Source: Roseburia_D yibonii
GTDB taxonomy: Bacteria; Bacillota; Clostridia; Lachnospirales; Lachnospiraceae
Length of the DNA: 64,000 nucleotides
Direction: 5' to 3'
Assembly: GCF_014297335.1 (NCBI RefSeq)
Contig: NZ_JACOQH010000007.1
Span: 1-64,000 of the forward strand
Positions 32,872 through 41,250 of this stretch are shown here, one piece after another. Position 1 is the first letter of the stretch; each line of letters starts with the position of its first letter. Made by a program: the position numbers and the translations under genes. A model generated the notes under the pieces. The model was not told the DNA's origin. It saw only the letters and a program-made list of their open reading frames with translations, and ran no database searches.

Positions 32872-35067
32872 ATGGCAGTTGTTTACCATGAAAAAGAGCG
32901 CATTTTCAAACTGGACACACCGAATACGAGTTATATCATCGGTATCGTGGACAAAGAAAATTTTGTCGGACATGTGTATTATGGAAAAAAATTAAAGGAT
33001 CACAATGTCGGTTATCTGATGGGAACGGAGGAAGCACCGTTTGTTCCGTCAAAGAACAACAGAGACCGTGTGTCTTTCCTAGACAGTTTTCCGATGGAGT
33101 ATCCGTGCAGCGGACTTGGGGATTACCGTGGAAGCTGTTTTGAGGTACGGACAGCGGGCGGACACAACGCAGTATCCCTGTCTTATGTATCACACAGGAT
33201 CTATGCCGGAAAACCGAAGCTTTCCGGACTTCCGGCGACCTTCGCGAAGGAAGGGGAATGTGATACCTTAGAGCTTCTCTGCGAAGATAAGGTACTTGGA
33301 CTTCAGGTCGTTTTGATCTACTCCGCGTTTAAAGATGTAGATGTCATTGCAAGAAGCGTAAAGATCATCAACAAGGGCAGTGAGGCAGTTTATCTGACCA
33401 AAGCGCTTTCCTGCTGTGTCGATATGAACAATCAGGATTTCGAACTGCTCACGATGCACGGTTCCTGGGCGAGAGAGCGTATGATCGAGTACCGTAAGGT
33501 CGGACATGGCTATCAGGGTGTGGAATCTTTCCGTGGAGAATCCAGTCATCAGGATCATCCGTTTATGGCGCTGAAACAGAAGAACGCAACGCAGGAGAGC
33601 GGCAGTGTCTACGGATTCCATTTTGTATATTCCGGAAACTTCATCGGACAGGTGGAATTAAACCAGTTCGATATGGTGCGTGCAGTGATGGGAATCCATC
33701 CGGAGAACTTCTGCTGGAAACTGGAGCAGAACGCAGAATTCCAGACACCGGAAGTTGTCATGGTCTATACCGAGGACGGTCTGGACGGCATGACACACAA
33801 CTATCATGAGTTGTACCGCAATCATCTGATCCGCAGTGAGTATAAGAACAAGAAGCGCCCGATTCTCATCAACAACTGGGAAGCGACTTACTTCGATTTC
33901 AATACCGAAAAACTGCTTGCGATCGCAAAGACAGCGGCAGAGCACGGCATCGAGATGTTAGTTATGGATGATGGCTGGTTTGGCCACCGAAACGATGACA
34001 ATACCAGTCTTGGTGACTGGGAAGTCAACGAGACAAAGATCACCGGAGGCTTAAAGGCACTCGTAGACGAAGTGAATAAGCTCGGCCTGAAATTCGGTAT
34101 CTGGTTTGAGCCGGAGATGATATCACCGGATTCCAATCTCTATAAGGAGCATCCGGACTGGGCACTTCAGATTCCGGGACGTGTCGGATCTCTCTGCCGT
34201 AACCAGTATGTGCTGGATCTGACCAGAGAAGATGTCAGAGAGCACACGTATGAGAGCATTGCGAAGATCTTACGCAGCGCAAACATCGAGTATGTAAAAT
34301 GGGATATGAACCGCCAGCTTACCGATATCGGAAGCTTCGAACTGCCGGCAGACCGTCAGGGCGAGATCTATCACCGTTATGTGCTTGCGGTTTATGAATT
34401 ACAGGAGCGTCTGATGCAGGAATTCCCGCATCTGCTTTTGGAGAACTGCTCCGGCGGCGGAGCGCGTTTTGATCCGGGTATGTTATATTACAGCCCGCAG
34501 ATCTGGTGCTCGGATGATACCGATGCGGTAGAGCGATTAAAGATCCAGGAAGGTACGGCACTCGTATATCCGCTCTCCACGATGGGCGCGCATGTATCTG
34601 ACTGCCCGAACCACACCGTTGGCAGAAGCACACCGTTTGAGACCAGAGGCTATGTGGCACTGGCTGGTACATTTGGTTACGAACTTGATATCACAAAGAT
34701 CTCCGAGGAAGACAGAAAGATGATCCCGGAACAGGTAAAGATGTATCATACCTACAACGATCTGGTGCGTGAGGGCGATTACTACCGTATCGCGTCTTAC
34801 CGTGAGAATCATTACTTTGACTGCTATGAAGTGGTTGCAAAGGATAAATCAGAAGCGCTTGTTACGTATGTCCAGGTGCTGAACCGTCCGAATTACCACA
34901 GCAGAACGATCTGCCTGAAAGGACTTGATCCGGAAAAGCGCTATAAGCTGGAAGGCGCAGAGAATGAACGGGTTTACCTTGGTGATACCCTGATGAATGC
35001 GGGAATCCGCGTGGAAAATCTGTGGGGGGATTACAAGGGCAGACTGCTTCACTTTGTAGAGGCATAA
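32872..35067 (+). CDS. GH36 alpha-galactosidase
   Basis: The 731-residue enzyme matches the length and layout of tetrameric bacterial GH36 alpha-galactosidases (AgaA/RafA type): N-terminal beta-sandwich, (beta/alpha)8 barrel from about residue 330, C-terminal beta domain. The nucleophile is Asp478 (KWDMNRQL) and the acid/base Asp548 (SDDTDAVERL), the same numbers as in the Geobacillus enzyme; ENCSGGGARFDPG is also present. It removes alpha-1,6-galactose from galactomannan or raffinose-type oligosaccharides in the cytoplasm. It shares a promoter-proximal motif with GH113. Its terminator was split by the IS element downstream. Confidence 0.93.
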   Translation: MAVVYHEKERIFKLDTPNTSYIIGIVDKENFVGHVYYGKKLKDHNVGYLMGTEEAPFVPSKNNRDRVSFLDSFPMEYPCSGLGDYRGSCFEVRTAGGHNAVSLSYVSHRIYAGKPKLSGLPATFAKEGECDTLELLCEDKVLGLQVVLIYSAFKDVDVIARSVKIINKGSEAVYLTKALSCCVDMNNQDFELLTMHGSWARERMIEYRKVGHGYQGVESFRGESSHQDHPFMALKQKNATQESGSVYGFHFVYSGNFIGQVELNQFDMVRAVMGIHPENFCWKLEQNAEFQTPEVVMVYTEDGLDGMTHNYHELYRNHLIRSEYKNKKRPILINNWEATYFDFNTEKLLAIAKTAAEHGIEMLVMDDGWFGHRNDDNTSLGDWEVNETKITGGLKALVDEVNKLGLKFGIWFEPEMISPDSNLYKEHPDWALQIPGRVGSLCRNQYVLDLTREDVREHTYESIAKILRSANIEYVKWDMNRQLTDIGSFELPADRQGEIYHRYVLAVYELQERLMQEFPHLLLENCSGGGARFDPGMLYYSPQIWCSDDTDAVERLKIQEGTALVYPLSTMGAHVSDCPNHTVGRSTPFETRGYVALAGTFGYELDITKISEEDRKMIPEQVKMYHTYNDLVREGDYYRIASYRENHYFDCYEVVAKDKSEALVTYVQVLNRPNYHSRTICLKGLDPEKRYKLEGAENERVYLGDTLMNAGIRVENLWGDYKGRLLHFVEA

Positions 35068-35120
35068 CGATAAAGACCGTCGAAAAAAGAACGGAAAAAG
35101 AGAATGAACGGAATAAAAAA

Positions 35121-35145
35121 GGGGACTGCACATCTGGCAGTCCTC
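35121..35145 (+). repeat. Left 25-bp target duplication of the IS, a terminator stem-loop
   Basis: Identical to 36788-36812. It forms the stem GGACTGC/GCAGTCC with loop ACATCTG and follows an A-run. It is the terminator hairpin of the convergent GH36 and sugar-binding-protein genes, duplicated by the insertion. Confidence 0.88.
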
Positions 35146-35162
35146 AGACTGTAGACAAAGTG

Positions 35163-35196
35163 CTCCGAGAAACGAAAGTTTCTCGGAGTCTTTTTT
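35163..35196 (+). terminator. Inward-facing terminator inside the left IS end
   Basis: CTCCGAGAAAC and GTTTCTCGGAG form a perfect 11-bp stem with loop GAAA, followed by TCTTTTTT. It stops plus-strand transcription entering the IS from the GH36 gene. Confidence 0.9.
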
Positions 35197-35244
35197 CTTA
35201 GTGTCTATAAATTTTGTGCTGAAAAGAGGAACTTTCCCCTTGGA

Positions 35245-36657
35245 TTATGTCATCCGTAATCCCCATTCGCTCTTGCATTTTGCAAGCTTTTTTAAATTCA
35301 TGCACGCAAACGTAAGCGCGACTTTCATTGTCATCCGCGCTTTGCCATACAACTGCGTATATCGAAATCCATGATTTTCCTTTGCTGTTCCAAAGATTCT
35401 TTCAATCGTTTCTTTTCTGTGTGAGTATAGTTCCTTCATTCCTTCTGTATGCCGGATATCCTCACATGTTTCCATGTATTCTTCCCATACATGTCTCGTA
35501 ACAACTTTTACATGGTTCCTACTTTCTGTACACTGCGAAAGATACTCGCACTTTTCACAAATGTGCCCACAGCTTTTGTATTCACGATATCCGTCCCTGT
35601 TTGTTGTACTGTAATGCAGAAAGTGATTTCCCGGACAAATATAAGCATCATTATACTCATCGTATACATACTCGGATTTTCTGAAAAAGCCATCCTTTGT
35701 CATGGGACGTTTGTAAGGAAAGACAGGCTTTACTCCATCATCCAAAAGCAGTTTTGCTATTGCAGGAGTTTTATATCCGGCATCAACGATACAGTATTTC
35801 ATGCCGACATCTGCAAGCTTATCGTAAAGACCTTTAAATGTTCGACTGTCATGCTCATTACCAGGATTTACTGTAAAATCAATAATCCATCCATTTTTAT
35901 CGCATGCTGTTTCAATCCCATAAGCAAACACATGCTTGTGCTCGCCTTTTCGAAACCAGCCGCTTTCAGGATCTGTAGTGCTGCATTTAATTGTTTTTTC
36001 ATCTGTCGGAACATCATCCGTATAATCTTCAAACGTGTCGTTGCCACCGGAACCAGGTTTGTTGTTATCATCTTTATCTTTCAGAGGTTTCTTCCCATGC
36101 GCTTCTCTGTCTGCGTTAATGTCCTGACACAGCATGTCAGCATAGAATAAAGCTTCCTGTTTTGCGATTCGTTTCTGCATCTTTCTGTTGTTCGCCCGCG
36201 CTTTCACATGCGTTGCATCAACAAAAATCTCTGTTGGGTCAACCAGTTTAAAACGATAACACTCTTCAAGGATACGCTGGAAAATCTGCTCGAATAAGTC
36301 GGTATCTTTAAAACGACGGGTATAGTTTTTCCCGAAAGTAGAAAAATGAGGAACTGGATCATAAAGTTCAAGTCCAAGGAACCAACGGTAAGCCATGTTT
36401 ACTTCAATCTCTTTGATTGTCTGCCGCATGCTTTTGATTCCATACAGGTATTGAATAAGAGGTATCTTAATAAGCGTAACGGGATCAATACTTGGTCTAC
36501 CCATTCCGTCGGAATAAGTATCACGGACGAGATCATAGATGAATGTCCAGTCAATTGCTTTGTCAATAAGCCGTAGAAGATGATCCTTCGGAACAAGATC
36601 ATCAATACATACGATCTGCATTTGCTTTCTTACTTTTTCTGTTTCTTGTGTCATCAT
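35245..36657 (-). CDS. IS1182-family transposase
   Basis: The 470-residue protein has the N-terminal DUF772-type region (DLVPKDHLLRLIDKAIDW, GRPSIDPVTLIKIPLIQYLYGI), a DDE domain with the first Asp in EIFVDATHVKA and the second in YCIVDAGYKTP, and the conserved C-terminal RKETIERIFGTAKENHGFRY with the catalytic Glu. A Cys cluster (CGHICEKCEYLSQC) precedes it. Length is normal for the family and no frameshift is visible, so it is likely active. A large open frame on the opposite strand (35449-36150) is a shadow. Confidence 0.95.
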   Translation of the reverse strand: MMTQETEKVRKQMQIVCIDDLVPKDHLLRLIDKAIDWTFIYDLVRDTYSDGMGRPSIDPVTLIKIPLIQYLYGIKSMRQTIKEIEVNMAYRWFLGLELYDPVPHFSTFGKNYTRRFKDTDLFEQIFQRILEECYRFKLVDPTEIFVDATHVKARANNRKMQKRIAKQEALFYADMLCQDINADREAHGKKPLKDKDDNNKPGSGGNDTFEDYTDDVPTDEKTIKCSTTDPESGWFRKGEHKHVFAYGIETACDKNGWIIDFTVNPGNEHDSRTFKGLYDKLADVGMKYCIVDAGYKTPAIAKLLLDDGVKPVFPYKRPMTKDGFFRKSEYVYDEYNDAYICPGNHFLHYSTTNRDGYREYKSCGHICEKCEYLSQCTESRNHVKVVTRHVWEEYMETCEDIRHTEGMKELYSHRKETIERIFGTAKENHGFRYTQLYGKARMTMKVALTFACMNLKKLAKCKSEWGLRMT

Positions 36658-36747
36658 AGAAGAATACCGCCTTTTTTGATACTTTTATTATACCAGAAAG
36701 AGGCTGAAAAGTCTTGAAAATACGACTTTTCGCCTCTTTAATACAGC

Positions 36748-36771
36748 AAAATCCCCGGCGAAAAGCCGAGG
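36748..36771 (-). terminator. Inward-facing terminator inside the right IS end
   Basis: On the minus strand CCTCGGC and GCCGGGG pair (one G-U) around TTTTC and are followed by ATTTT. It lies between the right inverted repeat and the transposase start and would stop minus-strand read-in from the sugar-binding-protein gene. Confidence 0.6.
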
Positions 36772-36787
36772 ACTTTGTCTACAGTCT

Positions 36788-36823
36788 GGGGACTGCACAT
36801 CTGGCAGTCCTCTTTCTGTTTTT
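36788..36823. terminator. Right target duplication with the original T-tract
   Basis: The 25-bp stem-loop (36788-36812) is identical to 35121-35145 and is followed on the plus strand by TTTCTGTTTTT. Before the insertion the hairpin with its left A-run and right T-run was a bidirectional terminator. Confidence 0.8.
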
Positions 36824-36837
36824 ATTTGCATGGATAC

Positions 36838-37818
36838 TTATTTGTAATCAGAAACGTTGCTCTTATCTACTTTTTCAAACGGTACCCAGACGTATTTTCC
36901 GTCATCGGTCACGCCGTCCATGGAGCCTACGGATTCTCCGTTGGCAAGATGAGCAGCAGCCTCAACAGCGGCAGTACCCTGTCCTTTTCCGGACTGGTAA
37001 ACGGTGAATGCCATATCGCCGTTCTCGATCGCTTCACAGCCGTTTGCGGTGGCGTCAATGCCGAGAACCGGAAGCTTGTCAAGGTCGATGTTTTCCTCTT
37101 TGCAGGCGTCAATGATACCGAGAGCCATAGAGTCGTTGTTGCAGATGACACAGTCCGGGGTAACACCGGTGTTCAGGAAAACTTTAAAAAGATCCGCTGC
37201 GGTGTCCTGATCCCAGTTTGCATAGTCATCAAATACATAGTTGATCGTTTTGCCGCTTGCCTCCAAGGTTTCCTTGGCACCTTTGGTACGGCCGATCGTA
37301 GCGGAATGTGCTTTTGGCCCTTTTAAGATAACGACATTGAGTTCGCTCTTGTCAGAAAGCGCATCCAGTACATATTCTGCCTGATACTGACCGGCAACTT
37401 TTTCATCGGAGCCGACATAGATATATTTGTCTGCTTCGAGGTATTTTTCGTCCGGGCAGCTGTTGATGAATACGATCGGCAGGTTACCCGCGTTTGCCTT
37501 TAAAGCGACTACGGTATCGATGGATACCGGGCTGCAGATGATGGCATCATAGCCATCGGATTCTGCTGATTTGATAAAAGCGGACTGATTTTCGATTGAG
37601 CCCTCCGCATCCTTTACATCCAGCTGAATGCCCTGTTCGGCAGCTGCGGCGGTCGCGCCATCCACGAGTGTCTGGCGGAAATCATCCATCTCATTTAACG
37701 AAAGTAATATCTTAATGCCGTTGTTTCCGGAAGAAGCAGACGAGCTGTTTCCGCATCCGGCAAAGGCTGTCAGTGCAAAGATGACGGCAGCCATCAGAAT
37801 TCCAAGTTTCTTTTTCAT
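36838..37818 (-). CDS. RbsB/GGBP-like sugar-binding lipoprotein paired with a chemoreceptor
   Basis: The 326-residue protein has a lipoprotein signal with lipobox FAGC (Cys near residue 21), an S/G/N linker and a periplasmic-binding fold of the ribose/galactose-binding type (DGYDAIICSPVSIDTVV, NNDSMALGIIDA, LGIDATANGCEAI). Its start overlaps the chemoreceptor stop in ATGA, so the two are translationally coupled. No permease or ATPase is nearby. This suggests it binds a sugar outside the cell and presents it to the receptor rather than to a transporter. The ligand is unknown, perhaps a monosaccharide. Confidence 0.85.
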   Translation of the reverse strand: MKKKLGILMAAVIFALTAFAGCGNSSSASSGNNGIKILLSLNEMDDFRQTLVDGATAAAAEQGIQLDVKDAEGSIENQSAFIKSAESDGYDAIICSPVSIDTVVALKANAGNLPIVFINSCPDEKYLEADKYIYVGSDEKVAGQYQAEYVLDALSDKSELNVVILKGPKAHSATIGRTKGAKETLEASGKTINYVFDDYANWDQDTAADLFKVFLNTGVTPDCVICNNDSMALGIIDACKEENIDLDKLPVLGIDATANGCEAIENGDMAFTVYQSGKGQGTAAVEAAAHLANGESVGSMDGVTDDGKYVWVPFEKVDKSNVSDYK

Positions 37819-39839
37819 GATTCGTTCGCTCCCTTCGAAATTTTGAACATGCTGACCTGATCCGCCAGTTCCTGAGCAGATTCTGTCAGTTCTCTCGCGT
37901 CGTTCGCAACGGTCTTGCTGTTGTCTGTGATGTGGTTTGCCTGTTCTACCATGGTATCGGAGGTCGCAAGGATCTCTTCGGAACTTGCAGCCTGTTCCTC
38001 GGAAATTGCGGCTACGTTGCTCGCAACATCATCTACTTTTTCGACTTTTTCAATGACCTGCTGAACCAGACCGCTGACCGCGTCGATGTTGTTGAAGATT
38101 GCGTCAAAGGTCTTTAACGCATCCTCAACGAGACGGCTGCTTTCGTTGATATTGCCTGCGCTGCCGTCCGCCTGGGATACTGCGTCTTTTACCAGATCGT
38201 TAATCTCGTGGATCAGATTTTCAATATCGCGTACCGAATCGGCACTGGTCTGCGCGAGCTGTCCGATCTCACCGGCAACAACTGCAAATCCCTTGCCGGC
38301 TTCTCCGGCTCTGGCAGCTTCGATCGAAGCGTTTAAGGAGAGCAGGTTGGTCTGATCGGCGATTCCCGCGATCACGTTGGTGATGTTTGTGATCTCGCTG
38401 GAAGCTTTTCCGACCTTGTCGATCGCTTCCTGTAAGTGGAGCACGGAGTCGTTGATGTCGGTCATTGCCGCACCGACACGCTGCATATCGGATTTGCCCT
38501 GGCGGGAAATGGTGACGGTCTCTTTCATCTTGTCATCCACTTCTTCGCTGTCCTTTCTGGTATCGGCAACGACCATCGCAAGAGTGGTTGCGTTCTGGGC
38601 GATATCATTGACAGAAAGAGAAAGCTGCTCCACGGTGCTGTTTAACTCCTTCATGGACTGACTCTGTGTGGTGGAAGCGTCAAGCATCTGGTCGGAGACC
38701 GTATTGCTGTTGTCCGCCTGGGAGTGCAGTTTGTCAGATACACTGTAAATAGATGCGATCATACCGCGCATGGTGGAAACAAATCTCTCCACACCGCGTC
38801 CCATACGACCGATCTCGTCGTTGCTCTTTGTCTTTACTTCCACGGTGAAATCGCCGTCTGTCATCGAAGTGATGATGGAAGTAAGCTCCTTGATCGGGCG
38901 GATCGTAAAGTGGATGACACGTTCGATCAAAACAGCCAGGATCAGAACGGAGATCAGACCTACTAAGATCATGTCAGTCCGTACTTTGTTGACATCCTTA
39001 TAAATAATGGAAGTCGGGATATAGGAAACAAGGATCCAGTCCGTACCGGAAATCTCCGAGAACGCGGTCATGTTTCCGTCGATCTTTGTCAGAGAGTAAT
39101 CGCCGTCAGCGACTTTGGCTCCGACATCCTTTAAAAAGGCATCGCCGGAATCACTCAGTCTGGTTGAGATCATCGAGCTGTCGCGGTGCGCAAGGATGGA
39201 GCCGTCTTTCGGGTTCACGAGAAACGCCTGGGCATCATCCATCTCGATGAAGCTGTTTACGATGATACTGATACGGTCCAAAGACAGATCCGCGGAAATT
39301 ACCTTTAAGGTATCGGAACCGTCATTTAAAATACCGGAAGCACTGATAACGGCATCTCCGTCTTCGTTGGTGTAGGCATCGGTAAATCTCATGTTGACAC
39401 GGGTCAGACCGTCTTTATACCACACGGAAGAAGTTGGATCGCTGTCCTTCTTGGAAGAATCGTCCGCCGTGATGAGTGTACCGTTTTCATCTGCAATATA
39501 AAGACCGTCCGGGTAATTATCGTTAAAGCCGCAGTAGCCGTTTAAGATCTGCTTTAAGGCGGCGTCATCCGGTTTGGTCTGTTCGATCGTCTTTTTGGCT
39601 ACCTGGAAAGAAGACAGGTTTTCATTTAACCATGCCTCGATCTCGTTCGACTGGTTTTCAATCGAAGAAGTGAGCAGGTTTTCCGAGTAAGACGATATGA
39701 TCGACTTGGAAATAAAGTAGGATATTCCGGTCAGCACCAGCACAATGATGATGGTGAGCGGAAGAATCGTTCCAAGAAGTTTGGTCTTAATGGAAAGCAT
39801 CTTTTCGGGATTCTTTTCATTGGATTGTTTTGGGTTCAT
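37815..39839 (-). CDS. Methyl-accepting chemotaxis protein with dCache sensor
   Basis: The 674-residue receptor has a cytoplasmic N-tail, TM1 (about residues 23-46), an external dCache-like domain (about 50-285), TM2 (about 290-312), HAMP, and a long coiled-coil signalling domain with hairpin tip ADQTNLLSLNASIEAARAGEAGKGFAVVAGEIGQLA. Methylation-type Q/E sites flank the tip. GAGAGGA precedes the start. It is followed without a gap by a sugar-binding lipoprotein gene, an arrangement in which the binding protein acts as the ligand-presenting partner. It is divergent from the lacI gene. Confidence 0.9.
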   Translation of the reverse strand: MNPKQSNEKNPEKMLSIKTKLLGTILPLTIIIVLVLTGISYFISKSIISSYSENLLTSSIENQSNEIEAWLNENLSSFQVAKKTIEQTKPDDAALKQILNGYCGFNDNYPDGLYIADENGTLITADDSSKKDSDPTSSVWYKDGLTRVNMRFTDAYTNEDGDAVISASGILNDGSDTLKVISADLSLDRISIIVNSFIEMDDAQAFLVNPKDGSILAHRDSSMISTRLSDSGDAFLKDVGAKVADGDYSLTKIDGNMTAFSEISGTDWILVSYIPTSIIYKDVNKVRTDMILVGLISVLILAVLIERVIHFTIRPIKELTSIITSMTDGDFTVEVKTKSNDEIGRMGRGVERFVSTMRGMIASIYSVSDKLHSQADNSNTVSDQMLDASTTQSQSMKELNSTVEQLSLSVNDIAQNATTLAMVVADTRKDSEEVDDKMKETVTISRQGKSDMQRVGAAMTDINDSVLHLQEAIDKVGKASSEITNITNVIAGIADQTNLLSLNASIEAARAGEAGKGFAVVAGEIGQLAQTSADSVRDIENLIHEINDLVKDAVSQADGSAGNINESSRLVEDALKTFDAIFNNIDAVSGLVQQVIEKVEKVDDVASNVAAISEEQAASSEEILATSDTMVEQANHITDNSKTVANDARELTESAQELADQVSMFKISKGANES

Positions 39840-40047
39840 TCGTATTCATTCCTCTCTAAAATAATATAGCTTTCTCTGTAAAAATATCATCGGGTCGTTT
39901 TTATTATAGGATTTTTGGGGAGAGAATTCAAGGCTGAAACCATTGAATTTAGCGGCGCTGTGGACAATTTTCGATTAGCTGAAATTAGCCCTGTAAAACA
40001 AATGGCGATTTGTAATATTGACAAAATCAGGAATTGACTTTAAAATA

Positions 40048-40069
40048 AAATTAAGTTTAATTAGCTTAA
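40048..40069 (+). promoter_or_regulatory. Candidate autoregulatory operator upstream of lacI
   Basis: AAATTAAGT (40048-40056) overlaps TTAAGTTTAATTAGCTTAA (40051-40069), a near-palindrome with TTAAG/CTTAA arms, 32 bases before the lacI start. The same AAATTAAGT core stands before four other mannan-region genes (once as AAACTAAGT). Confidence 0.5.
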
Positions 40070-40100
40070 AAAAACAAAAAAGTTTTTGAGGGGGGGACAT

Positions 40101-41138
40101 ATGGCGAAAGCAGTAAAGCTGGCAGACATAGCAGTAAAATTGGGAGTTAGCACCGTTACGGTCTCGAAGGCGCTTTCCGGACAGAAGGGCGTCAGCGAGC
40201 CGATGCGGGAAAAGATAAAGCAGCTTGCGGATGAGATGGGGTACAAACCACCATCGGCGATGAAGCAGCAGCAGGCAAAGAGTTATAATATCGGTGTGCT
40301 GGTATCTGACCGGTACCTGGATAAGTATGATTCGTTTTACTGGAAGATGTATCAGTGTGTGGCGACAAAGGCAGTGCAGAAGGACTGCTTTACAATGCTT
40401 GAAGTAGTCACTTATGAGAATGAAATGGATATTACGCTTCCCAAGATCGTTTTGGAACACAAGGTAGACGGTATTGTGATCGTAGGTAAGCTGTCTGGAG
40501 AATATCTGAAGGAATTAAAGAAAAGATGCAACATTCCGACGGTATATCTGGATTTCTATGATGAGCATGTGATCGAGGATTCCGTGATCTCAAACAGCTA
40601 TTACGGTTCCTACCTTCTGACCAATTACCTGTTTGAGCAGGGACACAGAAAGATCGCCTATGTGGGAACGCTTCTTATCACGGCGAGTATCACCGACCGG
40701 TATTTCGGATACGCGAAGTCCATGATGGAACATGGTGTACAGATTCCGAAAGAGTGGGTCATCCCGGATCGTGATATGAAATATGGTCTGATCAATTTTG
40801 ATGGCAAACTTGAGAATTATAAGGATCAGCCGACCGCTTATGTCTGCAACAGTGATCTGACCGCGAGTTTCCTGATCAAAAAGTTAAATGAGCAGGGACT
40901 TTCCGTGCCGGAGGATGTGTCGGTCGTCGGATTTGACAATTACCTGTATCCGGGTCTTTGTGAGATCGGGATCACGACCTATGAAGTGGATATGAAAGAG
41001 ATGGCGAGAAAAGCACTCCATATCCTGACCAAGAAGATGAACGGGGAGCATTACCGTCAGGGCATCTCGATCGTAGAGGGACATATGGTTCACAAAGACA
41101 GCGTGAGATCCTTAGAGGGCGGCAGTGAATCAGAGTAA
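40101..41138 (+). CDS. LacI-family transcriptional regulator
   Basis: The 345-residue protein has the LacI HTH and hinge at residues 4-50 (VKLADIAVKLGVSTVTVSKALSGQKGVSEPMREKI) and a periplasmic-binding effector domain (VDGIVIVGKLSG, NSDLTASFLIKKL, VSVVGFDNYLYP). The ATG at 40101 is preferred over TTG 40086, which lies before the GAGGGGGGGAC ribosome site. Its neighbours GH2 and GH36 downstream make it the likely regulator of mannan side-chain and oligosaccharide genes, with motif sites at several promoters. The effector is probably a manno-oligosaccharide or mannose phosphate; not shown. Confidence 0.9.
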   Translation: MAKAVKLADIAVKLGVSTVTVSKALSGQKGVSEPMREKIKQLADEMGYKPPSAMKQQQAKSYNIGVLVSDRYLDKYDSFYWKMYQCVATKAVQKDCFTMLEVVTYENEMDITLPKIVLEHKVDGIVIVGKLSGEYLKELKKRCNIPTVYLDFYDEHVIEDSVISNSYYGSYLLTNYLFEQGHRKIAYVGTLLITASITDRYFGYAKSMMEHGVQIPKEWVIPDRDMKYGLINFDGKLENYKDQPTAYVCNSDLTASFLIKKLNEQGLSVPEDVSVVGFDNYLYPGLCEIGITTYEVDMKEMARKALHILTKKMNGEHYRQGISIVEGHMVHKDSVRSLEGGSESE

Positions 41139-41147
41139 AGCAGCTTG

Positions 41148-41205
41148 AAAAAAGTATCTTGATTTTATTTCAGAGTTTTGAAATGAGAGAAGGGTGCTTT
41201 TTGTT
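41148..41205 (+). terminator. Weak terminator-like hairpin after lacI
   Basis: AAAAAAGTATCTT can pair with AAGGGTGCTTTTT using several G-U pairs, with an inner ATTTCA/TGAAAT stem, and a TTTTTGTTTT run follows. The stem is weak, so read-through into GH2 is likely. Confidence 0.4.
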
Positions 41206-41250
41206 TTAGAGAGCCGGATGGCTGGAAAGTAGAAAGGAGAAGGCAAAAAA

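Larger units (their letters stand above)
35146..36787 (-). mobile_element. Complete IS1182-family insertion sequence, 1642 bp
   Basis: The element is bounded by imperfect terminal inverted repeats starting AGACTGTAGACAAAGT (left 35146, right complement ending 36787) and contains one intact transposase gene on the minus strand. It is flanked by 25-bp direct repeats. IS1182 relatives are known for long, variable target duplications. Hairpins just inside each end act as inward-blocking terminators. The intact frame, matching ends and identical duplications indicate a recent insertion. Confidence 0.9.

Noticed and set aside
35449..36150. 233-codon frame antisense to the transposase
   Set aside because: Cysteine-, phenylalanine- and isoleucine-rich shadow with no recognisable domain; the minus-strand transposase is intact.
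39860..39930. Flagellar sigma-28 type promoter for the chemoreceptor (minus strand, CCCGATGAT)
   Set aside because: The -10 resembles GCCGATAA but no TAAA stands at the required distance; not convincing.
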